Below, one piece after another: positions 1 through 11,070 of a stretch of 64,000 nucleotides of DNA (within the stretch, counting starts at the first letter, position 1; each line of letters begins with the position of its first letter). The notes beneath the pieces were generated by a model, which saw only the letters and a list, made by a program, of their open reading frames with translations, was not told the origin of the DNA and made no database searches. The translations under genes were made by a program, and so were the position numbers. The stretch comes from Cryobacterium sp. GrIS_2_6 (lineage in GTDB: Bacteria; Actinomycetota; Actinomycetes; Actinomycetales; Microbacteriaceae): NCBI RefSeq assembly GCF_035984545.1, contig NZ_JAXCHP010000001.1, positions 3,968,001 to 4,032,000 on the forward strand, in the 5' to 3' direction.

Positions 1-1836
1 ACCGGGGTGGATGTTGTCCCCAGCCAGGACATCGGTGTGCGGCGCGATCGCGTCGTGCCAGCCGGCGATGCCCACGAGGCGGTGGTCGGCCGCGAAACCG
101 GCGAGTGCCTCGTTCACGCCGGCCGTCCAGTCCCGGTCGGCGAAGGCGGTCACGAGCACGAGCTTCCGGTCGGGGCCGATCGTGGCCTCGATCGCGAGCA
201 GCTCATCCCTGGTGATCGGCCCGTTCGTGCCGAGCCCGACGACGACGACCGGACGCAGTGTTCCGGCGGCGGCCTGGGCGGCAAGGATGTCCGGAGCCGC
301 GCGCATGCCCCGGGACACGGCGGCGTCGATCAGGATGCCCGGGAACCGGCCTTCGAGCTCGGGGGCCGAGGCAAGCATCACGGAATCGCCGACGGCCGAG
401 ATCAGGTCGCCCGGTGCGGCCGGCGCCGGCGCCGCGGTCGGGTCGCTCTTCCGCTCGGCGTCCTCGCGCTTCCGGTCGGCCTGGGCGGCTTCGAGCAGGT
501 GCCGGCCGCTCGTGATCCGTGCCTGCGCACTCGTCTCGGCGGGTGCGACGACGACGGCGGCCGTCGTGCCGCCGACGAGGATCAGGCCGACCATCGCTGC
601 GACGCCGACGACCGCGAGCCGGGACCACGACTCGGTCGCGAAACGCGACAGGGAGCGGATGCCGCCGCGCAGGCCCCTGCGCCGCACCGGCTGCTCGAGC
701 CACCGGTACGAGGCTGCGGCCACAAGCACGGCGACGGCGGCGACGAGCAGGTGCACCTCGACGCCGGCGGCCGGCCAGGCGACGCCGGCGAGCACGAAGA
801 GGGGCCAGTGCCAGAGGTAGATGCCGTAGGACCGTTCGCCGGTCCACCGGAGCACCGGGGTGTCGAGCCAGCGGCCGAATCGGGCGCCGCGGACGGCGGC
901 CCAGATCACGACGCAGGACAGCAGGCTGATGGCGGCGAGCCCGCCCCGGTACGCCAACGGCCCCGCGGCGGGCAGCCACGCCGCAGCCGCACCGATGCCG
1001 AGCAGTGCGACGAGGCCGAGCCAGGGGCGCAGCCGGGCGGGGGAGGCGAGCCGGGAGGCGAATCGGGTGAAGCCCGCTGGGCCGGTGCGGGCGGCACTGG
1101 CGTTGGCGTTGCTGGTCGGTGTGACCAAGCCGTTCGGGTGCCGCAGCAGGAGCGCGAGGGCCGCGCCGGCGAAGAGCCCGAAGCTGTGCGTGTCCGAGCC
1201 GTAGTAGACCCGGGTCGGATCTGCGCCCGGCTGGAACAGGAACCCCATCCAGAGCAGGGAGAGGACGCCGAGGGTGCACACGACCGCCAGGCGAATCCGG
1301 GCGCTCCGGATCAGCAGCACCGCGAGCAGCGCAAACGGCCAGACCAGGTAGAACTGCTCCTCGACGGCCAGGGACCAGAGGTTCCGGAACAGCTCAGGAC
1401 TCGTCGCCGAGAAGTAGCTCGTCGAGCCTGCGATCGACACCCAGTTGTAGCCGAACGTCACCGCGCCGAGCACTCGCCAACCGAGGCCGACGAGCACGTC
1501 GCCCCCGAGCATCCACGCCACGGTGCAGCAGAGCAGCACGAGGGGAACGAGCGGCGGCACGAGCCTGCGCACCCGGCGGCTCCAGAACCGGCGCAACGAG
1601 ATCCGGCGGGACCTGGCATATTCGTCCACGAGGAGACCGGTGATCAGGAACCCGCTGATCACGAAGAACACGTCGACGCCGACGAAGCCGCCGGGCAGCA
1701 TCTGTGGGAAGAAATGGAAGACGAGCACAACGCTCACGGCGATGCCGCGCAGGCCGTCGAGGCCGGAGAAACGGCGCGAATCCCGAGTCTCAGAGTCCGG
1801 GCGCAGGGATGCGGGAGTGCGGTAACTGAGTTTCAT
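1..1836 (-). CDS. Acyltransferase 3 / SGNH fusion (OafA/OatA-like), 3' end cut by window
   Basis: Membrane O-acyltransferase predicted to move acetyl groups across the membrane onto a cell-wall or surface polysaccharide. The reading frame starts at an ATG at 1836 and stays open for 612 codons to base 1. The N-terminal half has the Acyl_transf_3 signature: FSGLDGLRGIAV, the catalytic-type His in LVFHFF, then GVDVFFVISGFLIT and LWSLAVEEQFYLVWP, within about ten membrane segments. The last 150 residues form an extracytoplasmic SGNH hydrolase-like domain with AVGDSVML (nucleophile Ser) and, just before the edge, a D-x-x-H pair in GDNIHPG. This two-domain layout is that of OatA and OafA enzymes. 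It is divergent from truA across about 60 bp. The exact substrate cannot be told from sequence. Confidence 0.85.
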   Translation of the reverse strand, partial: MKLSYRTPASLRPDSETRDSRRFSGLDGLRGIAVSVVLVFHFFPQMLPGGFVGVDVFFVISGFLITGLLVDEYARSRRISLRRFWSRRVRRLVPPLVPLVLLCCTVAWMLGGDVLVGLGWRVLGAVTFGYNWVSIAGSTSYFSATSPELFRNLWSLAVEEQFYLVWPFALLAVLLIRSARIRLAVVCTLGVLSLLWMGFLFQPGADPTRVYYGSDTHSFGLFAGAALALLLRHPNGLVTPTSNANASAARTGPAGFTRFASRLASPARLRPWLGLVALLGIGAAAAWLPAAGPLAYRGGLAAISLLSCVVIWAAVRGARFGRWLDTPVLRWTGERSYGIYLWHWPLFVLAGVAWPAAGVEVHLLVAAVAVLVAAASYRWLEQPVRRRGLRGGIRSLSRFATESWSRLAVVGVAAMVGLILVGGTTAAVVVAPAETSAQARITSGRHLLEAAQADRKREDAERKSDPTAAPAPAAPGDLISAVGDSVMLASAPELEGRFPGILIDAAVSRGMRAAPDILAAQAAAGTLRPVVVVGLGTNGPITRDELLAIEATIGPDRKLVLVTAFADRDWTAGVNEALAGFAADHRLVGIAGWHDAIAPHTDVLAGDNIHPG

Positions 1837-1897
1837 AGCGGTGAGCGGAGCCGATCCGGGTTCTACGATACCCGGCCCGGCACTTACACTTACCTCC

Positions 1898-2809
1898 GTG
1901 AATCTTCCTGCCGCCCCCGTTGTCTCCCGGCTCCCGGAGAACACCCGGATCAGGCTGGACATCGCCTACGACGGCACCGATTTTTCGGGATGGGCGATTC
2001 AACCAGAGCTCCGCACCGTGCAGGGCCAGATCGAGGCAGGGCTCGCCGCGATCCTGCAGAGCTACCCGCCGTATCCGTCCCTCATCGTCGCCGGGCGCAC
2101 GGATGCGGGGGTGCACGCCCTCGGTCAGGTCGCGCACTTCGACCTCACCCCCGACCAGGTTGGGGGCCTGCTCCGACGGGGAAGGGGCCGGACCCCTGCG
2201 ACGCTCGCGGTGATGGTGCAGCGGAGGCTCGGGGGGATCCTGGTGACCCAGCCGGAGATCGTGATCAAGGCATCCGCAGTCGCACCCCCCGGATTCGACG
2301 CTCGGTTCTCGGCGAACTGGCGCCGCTACGAGTACCGGATCGCCGACTCGGTGCTCGGGCACAACCCGCAGGACCGGCTGCGCACGACCTGGCACGGCTT
2401 CGCGCTCGACCTGGAACCGATGCAGGTGGCCGCGGCGTCCCTGCTCGGGCTGCATGACTTCGCGACCTATTGCAAACCCCGGCCGGGCGCCACGACGATC
2501 CGCACTCTGCAGGAGTTCAGCTGGCGGCGGGACCCGGACGGCGTGCTCGTCGCGACGGTGCAGGCGGACGCCTTCTGCCACAGCATGGTGCGGGCGCTCG
2601 TCGGGGCGTGCGTCGCGGTCGGAGAGGGACGGCTCGCGGGGGAGCGGCTTGCGACGCTGCGGATCAACCGGGCCCGCACGAGCGAGTTCAAGGTCATGCC
2701 GCCGCAGGGCCTCACCCTGCTCGCGGTGGACTATCCCGCCGACGACCAGCTCGCGGCCCGCGCCCTCGAGACCCGTGCCCGGCGCGCCCTCGACGAGGAC
2801 GAAGAGTAG
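1898..2809 (+). CDS. truA: tRNA pseudouridine(38-40) synthase TruA
   Basis: Converts uridines 38-40 of the tRNA anticodon arm to pseudouridine. The protein has 303 residues if it starts at the GTG at 1898. An in-frame upstream start at 1841 exists, but the TruA fold begins with IRLDIAYDGTDFSGWA near residue 18, and a TACACT -10 box lies 7 nt before the GTG, suggesting a leaderless message. The catalytic Asp is Asp69 in the family motif GRTDAGVHA. The second half has FSANWRRYEYRI and the HSMVRALVGACV segment typical of the family. The C-terminus is a short acidic tail. It lies just upstream of rplM and rpsI, a common arrangement in bacteria. Confidence 0.95.
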   Translation: MNLPAAPVVSRLPENTRIRLDIAYDGTDFSGWAIQPELRTVQGQIEAGLAAILQSYPPYPSLIVAGRTDAGVHALGQVAHFDLTPDQVGGLLRRGRGRTPATLAVMVQRRLGGILVTQPEIVIKASAVAPPGFDARFSANWRRYEYRIADSVLGHNPQDRLRTTWHGFALDLEPMQVAAASLLGLHDFATYCKPRPGATTIRTLQEFSWRRDPDGVLVATVQADAFCHSMVRALVGACVAVGEGRLAGERLATLRINRARTSEFKVMPPQGLTLLAVDYPADDQLAARALETRARRALDEDEE

Positions 2810-2839
2810 AGCAGCGCGCCGCCGAATCGCGCAGCCGAA

Positions 2840-2868
2840 TTGCGCCGACGCTCCCGGCGGACTACCAT
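2840..2868 (+). promoter_or_regulatory. Predicted rplM-rpsI promoter
   Basis: TTGCGC at 2840-2845 and TACCAT at 2863-2868 are separated by exactly 17 bp, a good housekeeping sigma-factor promoter. Transcription would start near 2875 and leave a leader of about 125 nt before the rplM GTG. Confidence 0.55.
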
Positions 2869-2926
2869 TGACCCTTGGTGTCTGTGCGTTGCAGCCAGGC
2901 ATGCGAACGTGAGCCCTCCATCGATC

Positions 2927-2947
2927 GTGTTCCCCGTCGGGGAACAC
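2927..2947 (+). promoter_or_regulatory. Hairpin in the rplM 5' leader
   Basis: GTGTTCCCC-gtc-GGGGAACAC is a perfect 9-bp stem with a 3-nt loop in the untranslated leader of the L13 gene. No T-run follows it, so it does not look like a simple terminator. Ribosomal-protein leaders often bind their own product, so an autoregulatory role is possible but not shown. Confidence 0.45.
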
Positions 2948-3000
2948 ACCCGGAGCGGGATTCACGAACACCTCCGTTCGAACAAGAAAGCAGCACAACA

Positions 3001-3447
3001 GTGACGCGCACTTATACTCCCAAAGCAAGCGAAGTCCAGCACGACTGGGTCGTCATCGACGCCACAGACATCGTGCTCGGTCGTCTTGCCAGCCACGCCG
3101 CCGTTCTCCTCCGGGGGAAGCACAAGGCAACGTTCTCTCCCCACATGGACATGGGAGACTTCGTCATCATCGTCAACGCCGAGAAGATCGCCCTCACCGG
3201 CAAGAAGCTCGAACTGAAGATCGCATACCGCCACTCCGGTTACCCGGGCGGCATTTCCGCCCAGAACTACTCGGAGATGCTCGAGAAGCACCCGACGCGT
3301 GCGGTTGAGAAGGCGATTCGCGGCATGCTGCCGAAGAACTCGCTCGGTCGCGCCCAGCTCGCGAAGCTCAAGGTCTACGCAGGCCCGGAGCACCCGCACG
3401 CTGCGCAGCAGCCCAAGCCGTACACCCTCTCCCAGGTCGCTCAGTAG
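3001..3447 (+). CDS. rplM: 50S ribosomal protein L13
   Basis: Large-subunit protein that binds 23S rRNA early in 50S assembly. Starting at the GTG at 3001 it has 148 residues, the usual length, and begins [21 protein letters not shown] longer in-frame start exists at 2875, but the extra 42 residues have no counterpart in the family. Family motifs are [11 protein letters not shown] near residue 21, the [13 protein letters not shown] segment, and [10 protein letters not shown] with [12 protein letters not shown] in the C-terminal third. It is followed after 50 nt by rpsI, the usual L13-S9 operon. Confidence 0.97.
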   Translation: MTRTYTPKASEVQHDWVVIDATDIVLGRLASHAAVLLRGKHKATFSPHMDMGDFVIIVNAEKIALTGKKLELKIAYRHSGYPGGISAQNYSEMLEKHPTRAVEKAIRGMLPKNSLGRAQLAKLKVYAGPEHPHAAQQPKPYTLSQVAQ

Positions 3448-3497
3448 CGCCGGCCACCAGACTTCTCGACTCTAAGAAAAAAAGGATTCACACCATC

Positions 3498-3983
3498 GTG
3501 GCGAAGATCGCAGATCAGATTGACCAGGCTCCGGAGAGCTATTCCACCGAGACCCCGGCCGAAATCGTAACCAAGGCGCCCCGCGCCGTCCTCAACGTTC
3601 CCGGCGCAGCCGTGGGCCGTCGCAAGCAGGCCATCGCCCGCGTGCGCATCGTTCCCGGCTCCGGCACCATCACGGTGAACGGTCGCGAATTCGGGGACTA
3701 CTTCCCGAACAAGCTTCACCAGCAGCTCATCAACGACCCGTTCAAGGTCCTCGACCTGATCGGTAGCTACGACGTCATCGCACGCATCACCGGCGGTGGC
3801 CCCTCCGGCCAGGCCGGCGCCCTGCGTCTCGGTATCGCGCGTTCGCTCAACCAGATCGACGAAGAGAACAACCGCGCCATCCTCAAGAAGGCCGGCTTCC
3901 TCAACCGTGACGCTCGCGTCAAGGAGCGCAAGAAGGCCGGACTCAAGAAGGCCCGTAAGGCGCCTCAGTTCTCGAAGCGCTAG
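3498..3983 (+). CDS. rpsI: 30S ribosomal protein S9
   Basis: Small-subunit head protein whose C-terminal tail reaches the P-site tRNA. The protein has 161 residues from the GTG at 3498, preceded by an A-rich purine tract with AAAGGA. The first 35 residues are the variable acidic extension common in actinobacteria. The conserved core runs from [17 protein letters not shown] through [19 protein letters not shown] to the basic tail [11 protein letters not shown] that inserts toward the decoding centre. It is co-transcribed with rplM, and glmM begins 19 nt downstream. Confidence 0.97.
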   Translation: MAKIADQIDQAPESYSTETPAEIVTKAPRAVLNVPGAAVGRRKQAIARVRIVPGSGTITVNGREFGDYFPNKLHQQLINDPFKVLDLIGSYDVIARITGGGPSGQAGALRLGIARSLNQIDEENNRAILKKAGFLNRDARVKERKKAGLKKARKAPQFSKR

Positions 3984-4002
3984 AACGATAGTCGGCGCCG
4001 AC

Positions 4003-5373
4003 ATGCCTCGACTTTTCGGCACCGACGGTGTTCGGGGCCTGGCCAACCGTGATCTCACGGCTGGCCTGGCCCTGGGCCTCGCTCAGGCGAGTGCCGCAGT
4101 GCTCACGCAGGGTCGCAGTGCGGAATCGCGCCGTGCCGAGGGCCGCCGTCCGGTGGCCGTGCTCGCACGTGACCCGCGCATTTCCGGCGAATTCCTCGCC
4201 TCGGCAGTAGCCGCGGGCCTCGCCAGTTCCGGTGTCGACGTCCTTGACGCCGGCGTCATCCCCACGCCGGCCGCGGCATTCCTGATCGCGGACATCGGCG
4301 CGGACTTCGGCGTGATGATCTCCGCCTCCCACAACCCCGCCCCCGACAACGGCATCAAGATCTTTGCCTTCGGCGGCACCAAACTTCCCGACGACGTCGA
4401 GGATCGCATCGAGGCCCACCTCGACCACGACAAACTCACACCGATCGCCGGCGACGTCGGCCGGATCTCACGCTTCGCGGACGCAGAAGACCGCTACGTC
4501 GTGCACCTGCTCGGTACCCTCCCGCACCGCCTCGACGGTATCCACGTCGTCCTGGACTGCGCCAACGGCGCGGCCGCCGGCGTGTCCCCGCAGGTCTTCA
4601 CGGATGCCGGCGCGCGCCTGACCGTCATCGGCGCCAACCCGAACGGGCTCAATATCAACGACGGGGTCGGGTCGACCCACCTCGACAACCTCGCGAAGGC
4701 CGTCCTCGAGCACGGTGCCGACGTTGGCATCGCCCACGACGGCGACGCCGACCGTTGCCTCGCCGTCGACCGGCACGGCAACATCGTGGACGGTGACCAG
4801 ATCATGGCGATCCTCGCCGTGTCGATGGCTGAGCGCGGTGTCCTCAAGGACCGCACTCTCGTGGCCACCGTGATGAGCAACCTCGGCCTCCGGAGGGCCA
4901 TGGCGGCCAACGACATCCGCATGATCGAGACCAAGGTCGGCGACCGCTACGTGCTCGAAGAGCTCAACGCGCACGGCCTGTCCCTCGGTGGGGAACAGTC
5001 CGGTCATGTCATCATGACGGCCTTCGCGACCACCGGCGACGGCATCCTCACCGGACTGCACCTCGTCGCCGAGATGGCCCGCACCGGCAAGCCGCTCCAC
5101 GAGCTCGCCGCCGTGATGACCGTGTTCCCGCAGATCCTCGTGAACGTGCGCGGCGTCGATCACCACGCGCTGAAATCCGACGAGGTCATCGCCGTCGCCG
5201 TGCGCGAGGCCGAAGCCGAACTCGGCGACACCGGCCGGGTGCTGCTGCGTCCGTCCGGCACCGAGCCGATGGTGCGCGTCATGGTCGAGGCGGCCGACCA
5301 GGCCACCGCCGACCGGCTCGCGCATTCGCTCGCCGACATCGTGCGCGTGCGCCTCGCCCTCAACTCCCTCTAG
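4003..5373 (+). CDS. glmM: Phosphoglucosamine mutase GlmM
   Basis: Interconverts glucosamine-6-phosphate and glucosamine-1-phosphate on the route to UDP-GlcNAc and peptidoglycan. The protein has 456 residues from the ATG at 4003. A longer frame opens at 3796 inside rpsI, but that part is the rpsI overlap and not protein-like. It starts with the family signature [12 protein letters not shown]. The phosphoserine loop is [12 protein letters not shown] with active Ser109, the metal-binding loop is DGDADRC, the sugar-binding loop is GGEQSGH, and the phosphate-binding [12 protein letters not shown] lies near the C-terminus. GlmS, the previous enzyme of the pathway, is encoded 2.3 kb downstream. The stop overlaps the end of the opposing YidC-like gene by 4 bp. 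Confidence 0.97.
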   Translation: MPRLFGTDGVRGLANRDLTAGLALGLAQASAAVLTQGRSAESRRAEGRRPVAVLARDPRISGEFLASAVAAGLASSGVDVLDAGVIPTPAAAFLIADIGADFGVMISASHNPAPDNGIKIFAFGGTKLPDDVEDRIEAHLDHDKLTPIAGDVGRISRFADAEDRYVVHLLGTLPHRLDGIHVVLDCANGAAAGVSPQVFTDAGARLTVIGANPNGLNINDGVGSTHLDNLAKAVLEHGADVGIAHDGDADRCLAVDRHGNIVDGDQIMAILAVSMAERGVLKDRTLVATVMSNLGLRRAMAANDIRMIETKVGDRYVLEELNAHGLSLGGEQSGHVIMTAFATTGDGILTGLHLVAEMARTGKPLHELAAVMTVFPQILVNVRGVDHHALKSDEVIAVAVREAEAELGDTGRVLLRPSGTEPMVRVMVEAADQATADRLAHSLADIVRVRLALNSL

Positions 5374-6128
5374 GACCCGGGCCCGGTCGCAGCGAACGCG
5401 CGGTAGAGGATGCCGCGTTCGAGGAGCGTCCAGGCCGTGCTCACCGTGAGGTAGAGCGTCGCGGCCAGCGGGACCACGCTCGCGAACACAAGCGTCAGGA
5501 ACGGGAGCCAGCTGAGGATTGCGGCGAGCCGTGATGCAGCGGGCTGGGCTGTCGGCACGACCGGAGAGGCGTATCTCGCAGCCAGTCGTCGAGAGAGCCC
5601 CGCGGTCAGAGCGATGACGGTGAGGAGCGCTCCGAACAGCATGAGTCCGGGCCAGAAGACCGGGGTGGTGCCCAGAAACGCAAGGAACGACGTGCCGAGC
5701 GGGACGCCGCCGAGCTCCTGAGCGAGGAGCGGATTCGGATGTCCGTTGATGCTGGCGAGGACGAAGAGCGCGTACACGGTGGACACGATCGGCGCCTGCA
5801 GGAGCGTCGGCAGGCATCCGGCCAGGGGCGACGCCTTCTCAGCTGCGTAGAGCTCAGCTGTCCTGCGGCTCAGTAGCTCGGGGTCGGTCCGGTACCGGCG
5901 TTGCAGCTCCCGGAGTTTCGGGGCGAGGCGCCTGCGGACGAACTCGGCGCGCACCTGGGCGCGGCCGACCGGTACGAGAGCTGCCCGCAGCAGAAGCGTG
6001 ACCAGGACGATGACGAGTGCGGTGCTGCTCGCGCCGGAGAGAGGTGCGAGCGCGGAGGAGAAAGTGGTGATGGCCGCCGAGGCGGCTTGGAGCAGGGCTG
6101 CGACGGGCGCAACGGAATAGAGGTCCAC
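5370..6128 (-). CDS. YidC/Oxa1-family membrane insertase paralogue
   Basis: Predicted inner-membrane protein of the YidC/Oxa1/Alb3 family, which helps insert proteins into the membrane. From the GTG at 6128 it has 252 residues, shorter than the housekeeping YidC encoded near oriC in most bacteria. It has a first hydrophobic segment, then the conserved amphipathic stretch [16 protein letters not shown] whose Arg sits in the groove, the cytoplasmic [14 protein letters not shown] helical hairpin, the [17 protein letters not shown] segment, and further membrane helices to the end. No N-terminal lipobox is seen. The family assignment is firm. The role as a second, specialised insertase is inferred from size and location away from rnpA/rpmH. 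Confidence 0.85.
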   Translation of the reverse strand: MDLYSVAPVAALLQAASAAITTFSSALAPLSGASSTALVIVLVTLLLRAALVPVGRAQVRAEFVRRRLAPKLRELQRRYRTDPELLSRRTAELYAAEKASPLAGCLPTLLQAPIVSTVYALFVLASINGHPNPLLAQELGGVPLGTSFLAFLGTTPVFWPGLMLFGALLTVIALTAGLSRRLAARYASPVVPTAQPAASRLAAILSWLPFLTLVFASVVPLAATLYLTVSTAWTLLERGILYRAFAATGPGS

Positions 6129-6211
6129 GGAGGATATCCCAACGGTCGGAGGAAGAGGGGCGCGTCTGCGGTCGCGCGGCCTCGCCCTGCGTTGGAGTTG
6201 CCGGCTGAGGA

Positions 6212-6544
6212 CTAGGCGACCGCGAGCGGCCGGGCCGGTGCGCGCGGGCGTGGACGCCCGGCGGTGTTGGGATGACTCGGTGCGGCGAGTTCGCTGAGCA
6301 CCTCGCGGTGTCGGTGGGAGCGGCGGCCGACTGTGATCTCGAGGGCGTCGGCGGCCGTGAGCCGGCAATTGACCGCGATCACGAGCGCCAGGCCGAGTAC
6401 GGCGACGCCGGCGAAGAACATCATCCCCGGTTCGGTCGGCACGAGGATGAGCGCGAGCAGCGGACCGGCCAGGTACAGCACCAGCGCGGTGTAGGCGGCT
6501 CTCACGATCGCGCCTCCAGGCGGGTCGGCCAGAACGAATGTCAC
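6212..6544 (-). CDS. Small two-helix membrane protein (possibly DUF6412-like)
   Basis: A 110-residue protein from a GTG start at 6544. It has two membrane helices: AAYTALVLYLAGPLLALILV at about residues 15-35 and FFAGVAVLGLALVIAV at about 44-60. A cytoplasmic basic tail follows, with VGRRSHRHREVLSELAAPSHPNTAGRPRPR. It lies 83 bp upstream of the YidC-like gene on the same strand, so the two may be co-expressed. Its make-up resembles small actinobacterial proteins annotated as DUF6412, but I cannot confirm that without a profile search. Function unknown. Confidence 0.7.
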   Translation of the reverse strand: MTFVLADPPGGAIVRAAYTALVLYLAGPLLALILVPTEPGMMFFAGVAVLGLALVIAVNCRLTAADALEITVGRRSHRHREVLSELAAPSHPNTAGRPRPRAPARPLAVA

Positions 6545-6571
6545 GCCGACTCTACGCCGCGGGCCGAACGA

Positions 6572-6647
6572 ATTCGACGGAGTTTTTCCGTTCTGAACCG
6601 GTTTACCCGGTCTCTCACGTGTTTAAACCCCAAAATCTCCGTCGAAT
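6572..6647. repeat. Inverted repeat with 16-bp arms between coaA and the small membrane gene
   Basis: Arms 6572-6587 and 6632-6647 are complementary in 15 of 16 positions around the perfect core ATTCGACGGAG / CTCCGTCGAAT. The 44-bp spacer holds smaller palindromes (ACCGG/CCGGT, CACGTG, GTTTAAAC). The element lies downstream of coaA and just upstream of the small membrane gene, so it could be a terminator for one or an operator for the other. Confidence 0.6.
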
Positions 6648-6678
6648 CGGTCCGGGCGGCGGGCGGATGACGCACCGT

Positions 6679-7635
6679 TCAGAGCTTGCGAAGCAGCACC
6701 TTCGACACGGCGTGGTTCTCATCCTTGCGGAGCACCAGGGTCGCCCGGGAGCGCGTCGGCAGGATGTTTTGCACCAGGTTGGGCTCGTTGATCTCGTCCC
6801 AGATGCGGCGGGCCTCACGGCGGGCCTCATCCTCGGTCATCGTCGCGTACCGGTGGAAGTACGACTTCGGGTTACTGAACGCGCCGCGCTGCAGGCGCAG
6901 GAACCGGTCGACGTACCAGCGGGCGATGTCCTGGGTGCGGGCATCCACGTACACAGTGAAGTCGAAGAGGTCGCTGACCGTGAGCCCGTGACCCGTTGTC
7001 GGCGGCGCGAGCACGTTGAGGCCTTCGACGATGAGGACGTCCGGCTGGCGCACCACGATCTGCGCGTCGGGCACGATGTCGTAGTTCAGGTGCGAATAGA
7101 ACGGAGCCCGCACCTCGGCCGCGCCGCCCTTGACGGCGGACACGAAGCGGAGCAGGGATCGCCGGTCGTACGACTCTGGGAACCCCTTGCGAGCCATCAG
7201 TCCGCGCCGGGCCAGTTCGGCGTTCGGGAACAGGAACCCATCGGTGGTCACGAGTTCGACCCGGGGGGTGTCCTCCCAGCGGGCCAGCAATTCGCGCAGG
7301 AGCCGGGCGATCGTCGACTTGCCGACGGCGACTGACCCGGCGACGCCGATCACGAACGGGGTGCGCCGGGCGCGTTCGCCGAGGAAATCGCTCGTCGCCC
7401 GGTGCAACTGGCTTGCTCCAGCGGCATAGAGGTTGAGCAGGCGGCTGACGGGCAGGTACACATCGGTCACCTCGCCGAGGTCGAGCGGCTCGCCGAGGCC
7501 GCGCAACTGCACGATCTCGGTCTCACGGAGGGGGAGCTGGGTGGTGGGTGCAAGGGCCGCCCAGTCCGCTCGATCCAGCTCGACGAACGGTGTGGTGTGG
7601 CCGTTGTTCCAGAGGCTCGCGGCTGGATCGGACAT
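6679..7635 (-). CDS. coaA: Type I pantothenate kinase CoaA
   Basis: Phosphorylates pantothenate, the committed step of coenzyme A synthesis. The protein has 318 residues from the ATG at 7635. The same frame stays open far upstream through glmS and alr, but that extension is the antisense of those genes. The bacterial CoaA fold is clear: P-loop [12 protein letters not shown] at residues 97-108, [31 protein letters not shown] and [10 protein letters not shown], then [20 protein letters not shown] and an [20 protein letters not shown]-terminus. It is divergent from glmS with only 33 bp between start codons. Confidence 0.96.
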   Translation of the reverse strand: MSDPAASLWNNGHTTPFVELDRADWAALAPTTQLPLRETEIVQLRGLGEPLDLGEVTDVYLPVSRLLNLYAAGASQLHRATSDFLGERARRTPFVIGVAGSVAVGKSTIARLLRELLARWEDTPRVELVTTDGFLFPNAELARRGLMARKGFPESYDRRSLLRFVSAVKGGAAEVRAPFYSHLNYDIVPDAQIVVRQPDVLIVEGLNVLAPPTTGHGLTVSDLFDFTVYVDARTQDIARWYVDRFLRLQRGAFSNPKSYFHRYATMTEDEARREARRIWDEINEPNLVQNILPTRSRATLVLRKDENHAVSKVLLRKL

Positions 7636-7645
7636 TCCACACAGC

Positions 7646-7658
7646 TTAGTCGGACTAA
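7646..7658. promoter_or_regulatory. Palindrome in the coaA/glmS divergent promoter
   Basis: TTAGTC-g-GACTAA is a perfect 13-bp palindrome in the 33-bp gap between the two start codons. It overlaps the glmS -10 box and so could bind a regulator affecting both genes, or simply reflect two back-to-back -10 regions. Confidence 0.45.
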
Positions 7659-7661
7659 AAT
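7656..7661 (+). promoter_or_regulatory. glmS -10 box, leaderless start
   Basis: TAAAAT lies 7 nt before the glmS ATG at 7669. That is the distance from a -10 box to the transcription start, so the ATG should be at or near the 5' end of the message. No Shine-Dalgarno motif is present. Confidence 0.55.
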
Positions 7662-7668
7662 CGGGGCT

Positions 7669-9519
<1,851 letters not shown>

Positions 9520-9556
9520 GCGCTGGCGGAGTGGGGACGGGCAGGCGGTCGCGGGC

Positions 9557-9913
9557 GTGATTCGTGGCATCGGCGTCGACATCGTCGACCTCGACCGGTT
9601 CGACCGGCAGGTTCTGCGCACGCCCGGACTCGTTCCCCGGCTGTTCGCGGCCGCCGAACGTGACCTGCCCATCCACTCCCTCGCGGCGCGGTTCGCGGCC
9701 AAGGAAGCATTGATCAAGGCGCTCGGCGACAGTGCAGGCACGAGCTGGCAGGAGATGGAAGTCGTGAGCGACGCGCACGGTAACCCCGGATTCCGGCTGA
9801 GCGGGGTCATGGCCGAGGTGCTGCGTGCGCGCGGCGTCGACTCCGTGCACCTCACGATGACCCACGATGCGGGCGTAGCCTGCGCCTTCGTGGTGCTCGA
9901 GGGTGCATCGTGA
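9557..9913 (+). CDS. acpS: Holo-[acyl-carrier-protein] synthase AcpS
   Basis: Transfers the 4'-phosphopantetheine arm of CoA to the acyl carrier protein. The protein has 118 residues from the GTG at 9557, starting [14 protein letters not shown] with the Mg-binding Asp in GVDIVD. The second conserved block is [13 protein letters not shown], with the metal-binding Glu and the substrate Lys. The C-terminal block [19 protein letters not shown] is also typical. Its stop overlaps the alr GTG by 4 nt, so the two are translationally coupled. CoaA, in the upstream CoA pathway, is encoded nearby on the other strand. Confidence 0.94.
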   Translation: MIRGIGVDIVDLDRFDRQVLRTPGLVPRLFAAAERDLPIHSLAARFAAKEALIKALGDSAGTSWQEMEVVSDAHGNPGFRLSGVMAEVLRARGVDSVHLTMTHDAGVACAFVVLEGAS

Positions 9914-11070
9914 GCGAGTTCCGCGAGGCCGTCATCGACCTCGGTGCGATCGCCGCGAACGTCGCCCACCTGCGCGCCGCGATCGGCACCCCGCATTTCA
10001 TGGCCGTCGTCAAGGCCAACGCCTATGGCCACGGCGCGGTCCCCGTCGCCCGCACCGCCCTCGCCGCCGGGGCAGACTGGCTCGGCGTCGCCGACCTCAC
10101 CGAGGCACGCTCGCTCAGGGACGCAGGCATCGGCGCCCCGCTCCTCGCCTGGCTGCACGGGCCCGACACGGATTTCGCGGCCGCGATCGCCCGGGACATC
10201 GACCTGGGTATCTCGTCCGCCCGCCAGCTGCGAACCATAGCGGATGCCGCCGGCAGGCTCGGCCGCGTCGCGAACGTCCACCTGAAGCTCGACACCGGCC
10301 TCAGCCGCAATGGCCTGAACGGGCCGGACTGGGCCGAGGTCTTCGCGCTCGCCTCCGGCTTCGAACGGGATGGCCTCGTGCACGTCCGCGGCATCTTCAG
10401 CCATCTCTCCAACGCCTCCCCGGCCGCGGACGACGAGGCTGTCGCCCGCTTCAGCTCCGGCCTCGACCTCGCCGCAGCGGCAGGGCTGACCCCGGAGCTC
10501 GCGCACCTCGCGTCGACCGCGGCCGCCCTGCGCCTGCCCGCCGCCCGGTTCTCCATGGTGCGGATCGGCATCGGCCTCTACGGGCTGTCCCCCTTCGACG
10601 ACGCGAGCCCGCGGGAGCTCGGCCTTTCGCCGGCGATGACCCTGCGCGCGAGCGTCGCGGCCGTTCGCCGGGTGCCGGCGGGAGCGGGCGTGTCCTACGA
10701 CTACCTGTGGCGTGCCCCTGAGGACGGCAATCTGGCCCTCGTCCCGCTCGGTTACGCGGACGGTGTGCCCCGCGCGGCATCCGGCTCTGCGCGAGTCAAC
10801 ATCAACGGCCGCGGCTATCCGATCGTCGGACGCATCGCGATGGACCAGTTCGTCGTGAGTCTCGGCCAGGACGGTGTCGACGTCGGAGACGAGGTCGTGC
10901 TCTTCGGCGACCCCGACGCCCGTGGGGGAGCGACGGAGCCGGTGCCGAGCGCGGCCGACTGGGCGGATGCCGCCGGCACGATCAACTACGAGATCGTCAC
11001 CCGGATCGGGCACCGCGTTCCGCGCAGCTACCGGGCTGTCTTCAGCGAGAGCGGGGAGCCCGAACGATGA
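9910..11070 (+). CDS. alr: Alanine racemase Alr
   Basis: PLP enzyme interconverting L- and D-alanine for peptidoglycan. The protein has 386 residues from the GTG at 9910. The PLP lysine is Lys35 in [12 protein letters not shown]. The barrel contains [13 protein letters not shown] and [12 protein letters not shown]. The second catalytic base is the Tyr of [12 protein letters not shown] at the start of the beta domain, and the C-terminal domain has [15 protein letters not shown] and [17 protein letters not shown]. It overlaps acpS and tsaE by 4 nt on each side, indicating a tight operon. Confidence 0.96.
   Translation: MSEFREAVIDLGAIAANVAHLRAAIGTPHFMAVVKANAYGHGAVPVARTALAAGADWLGVADLTEARSLRDAGIGAPLLAWLHGPDTDFAAAIARDIDLGISSARQLRTIADAAGRLGRVANVHLKLDTGLSRNGLNGPDWAEVFALASGFERDGLVHVRGIFSHLSNASPAADDEAVARFSSGLDLAAAAGLTPELAHLASTAAALRLPAARFSMVRIGIGLYGLSPFDDASPRELGLSPAMTLRASVAAVRRVPAGAGVSYDYLWRAPEDGNLALVPLGYADGVPRAASGSARVNINGRGYPIVGRIAMDQFVVSLGQDGVDVGDEVVLFGDPDARGGATEPVPSAADWADAAGTINYEIVTRIGHRVPRSYRAVFSESGEPER

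Noticed and set aside
1855-1874. CCGGGT-N8-ACCCGG dyad between the acyltransferase and truA
   Set aside because: The arms are only 6 bp and GC-rich, giving too little support for an operator call.
7-2457. An 816-codon open frame on the plus strand across the left edge
   Set aside because: It runs antisense to the acyltransferase and through truA in another frame. Its translation is Arg/Gly/Pro/Asp-rich with no domain, as expected for shadow frames in high-GC DNA.
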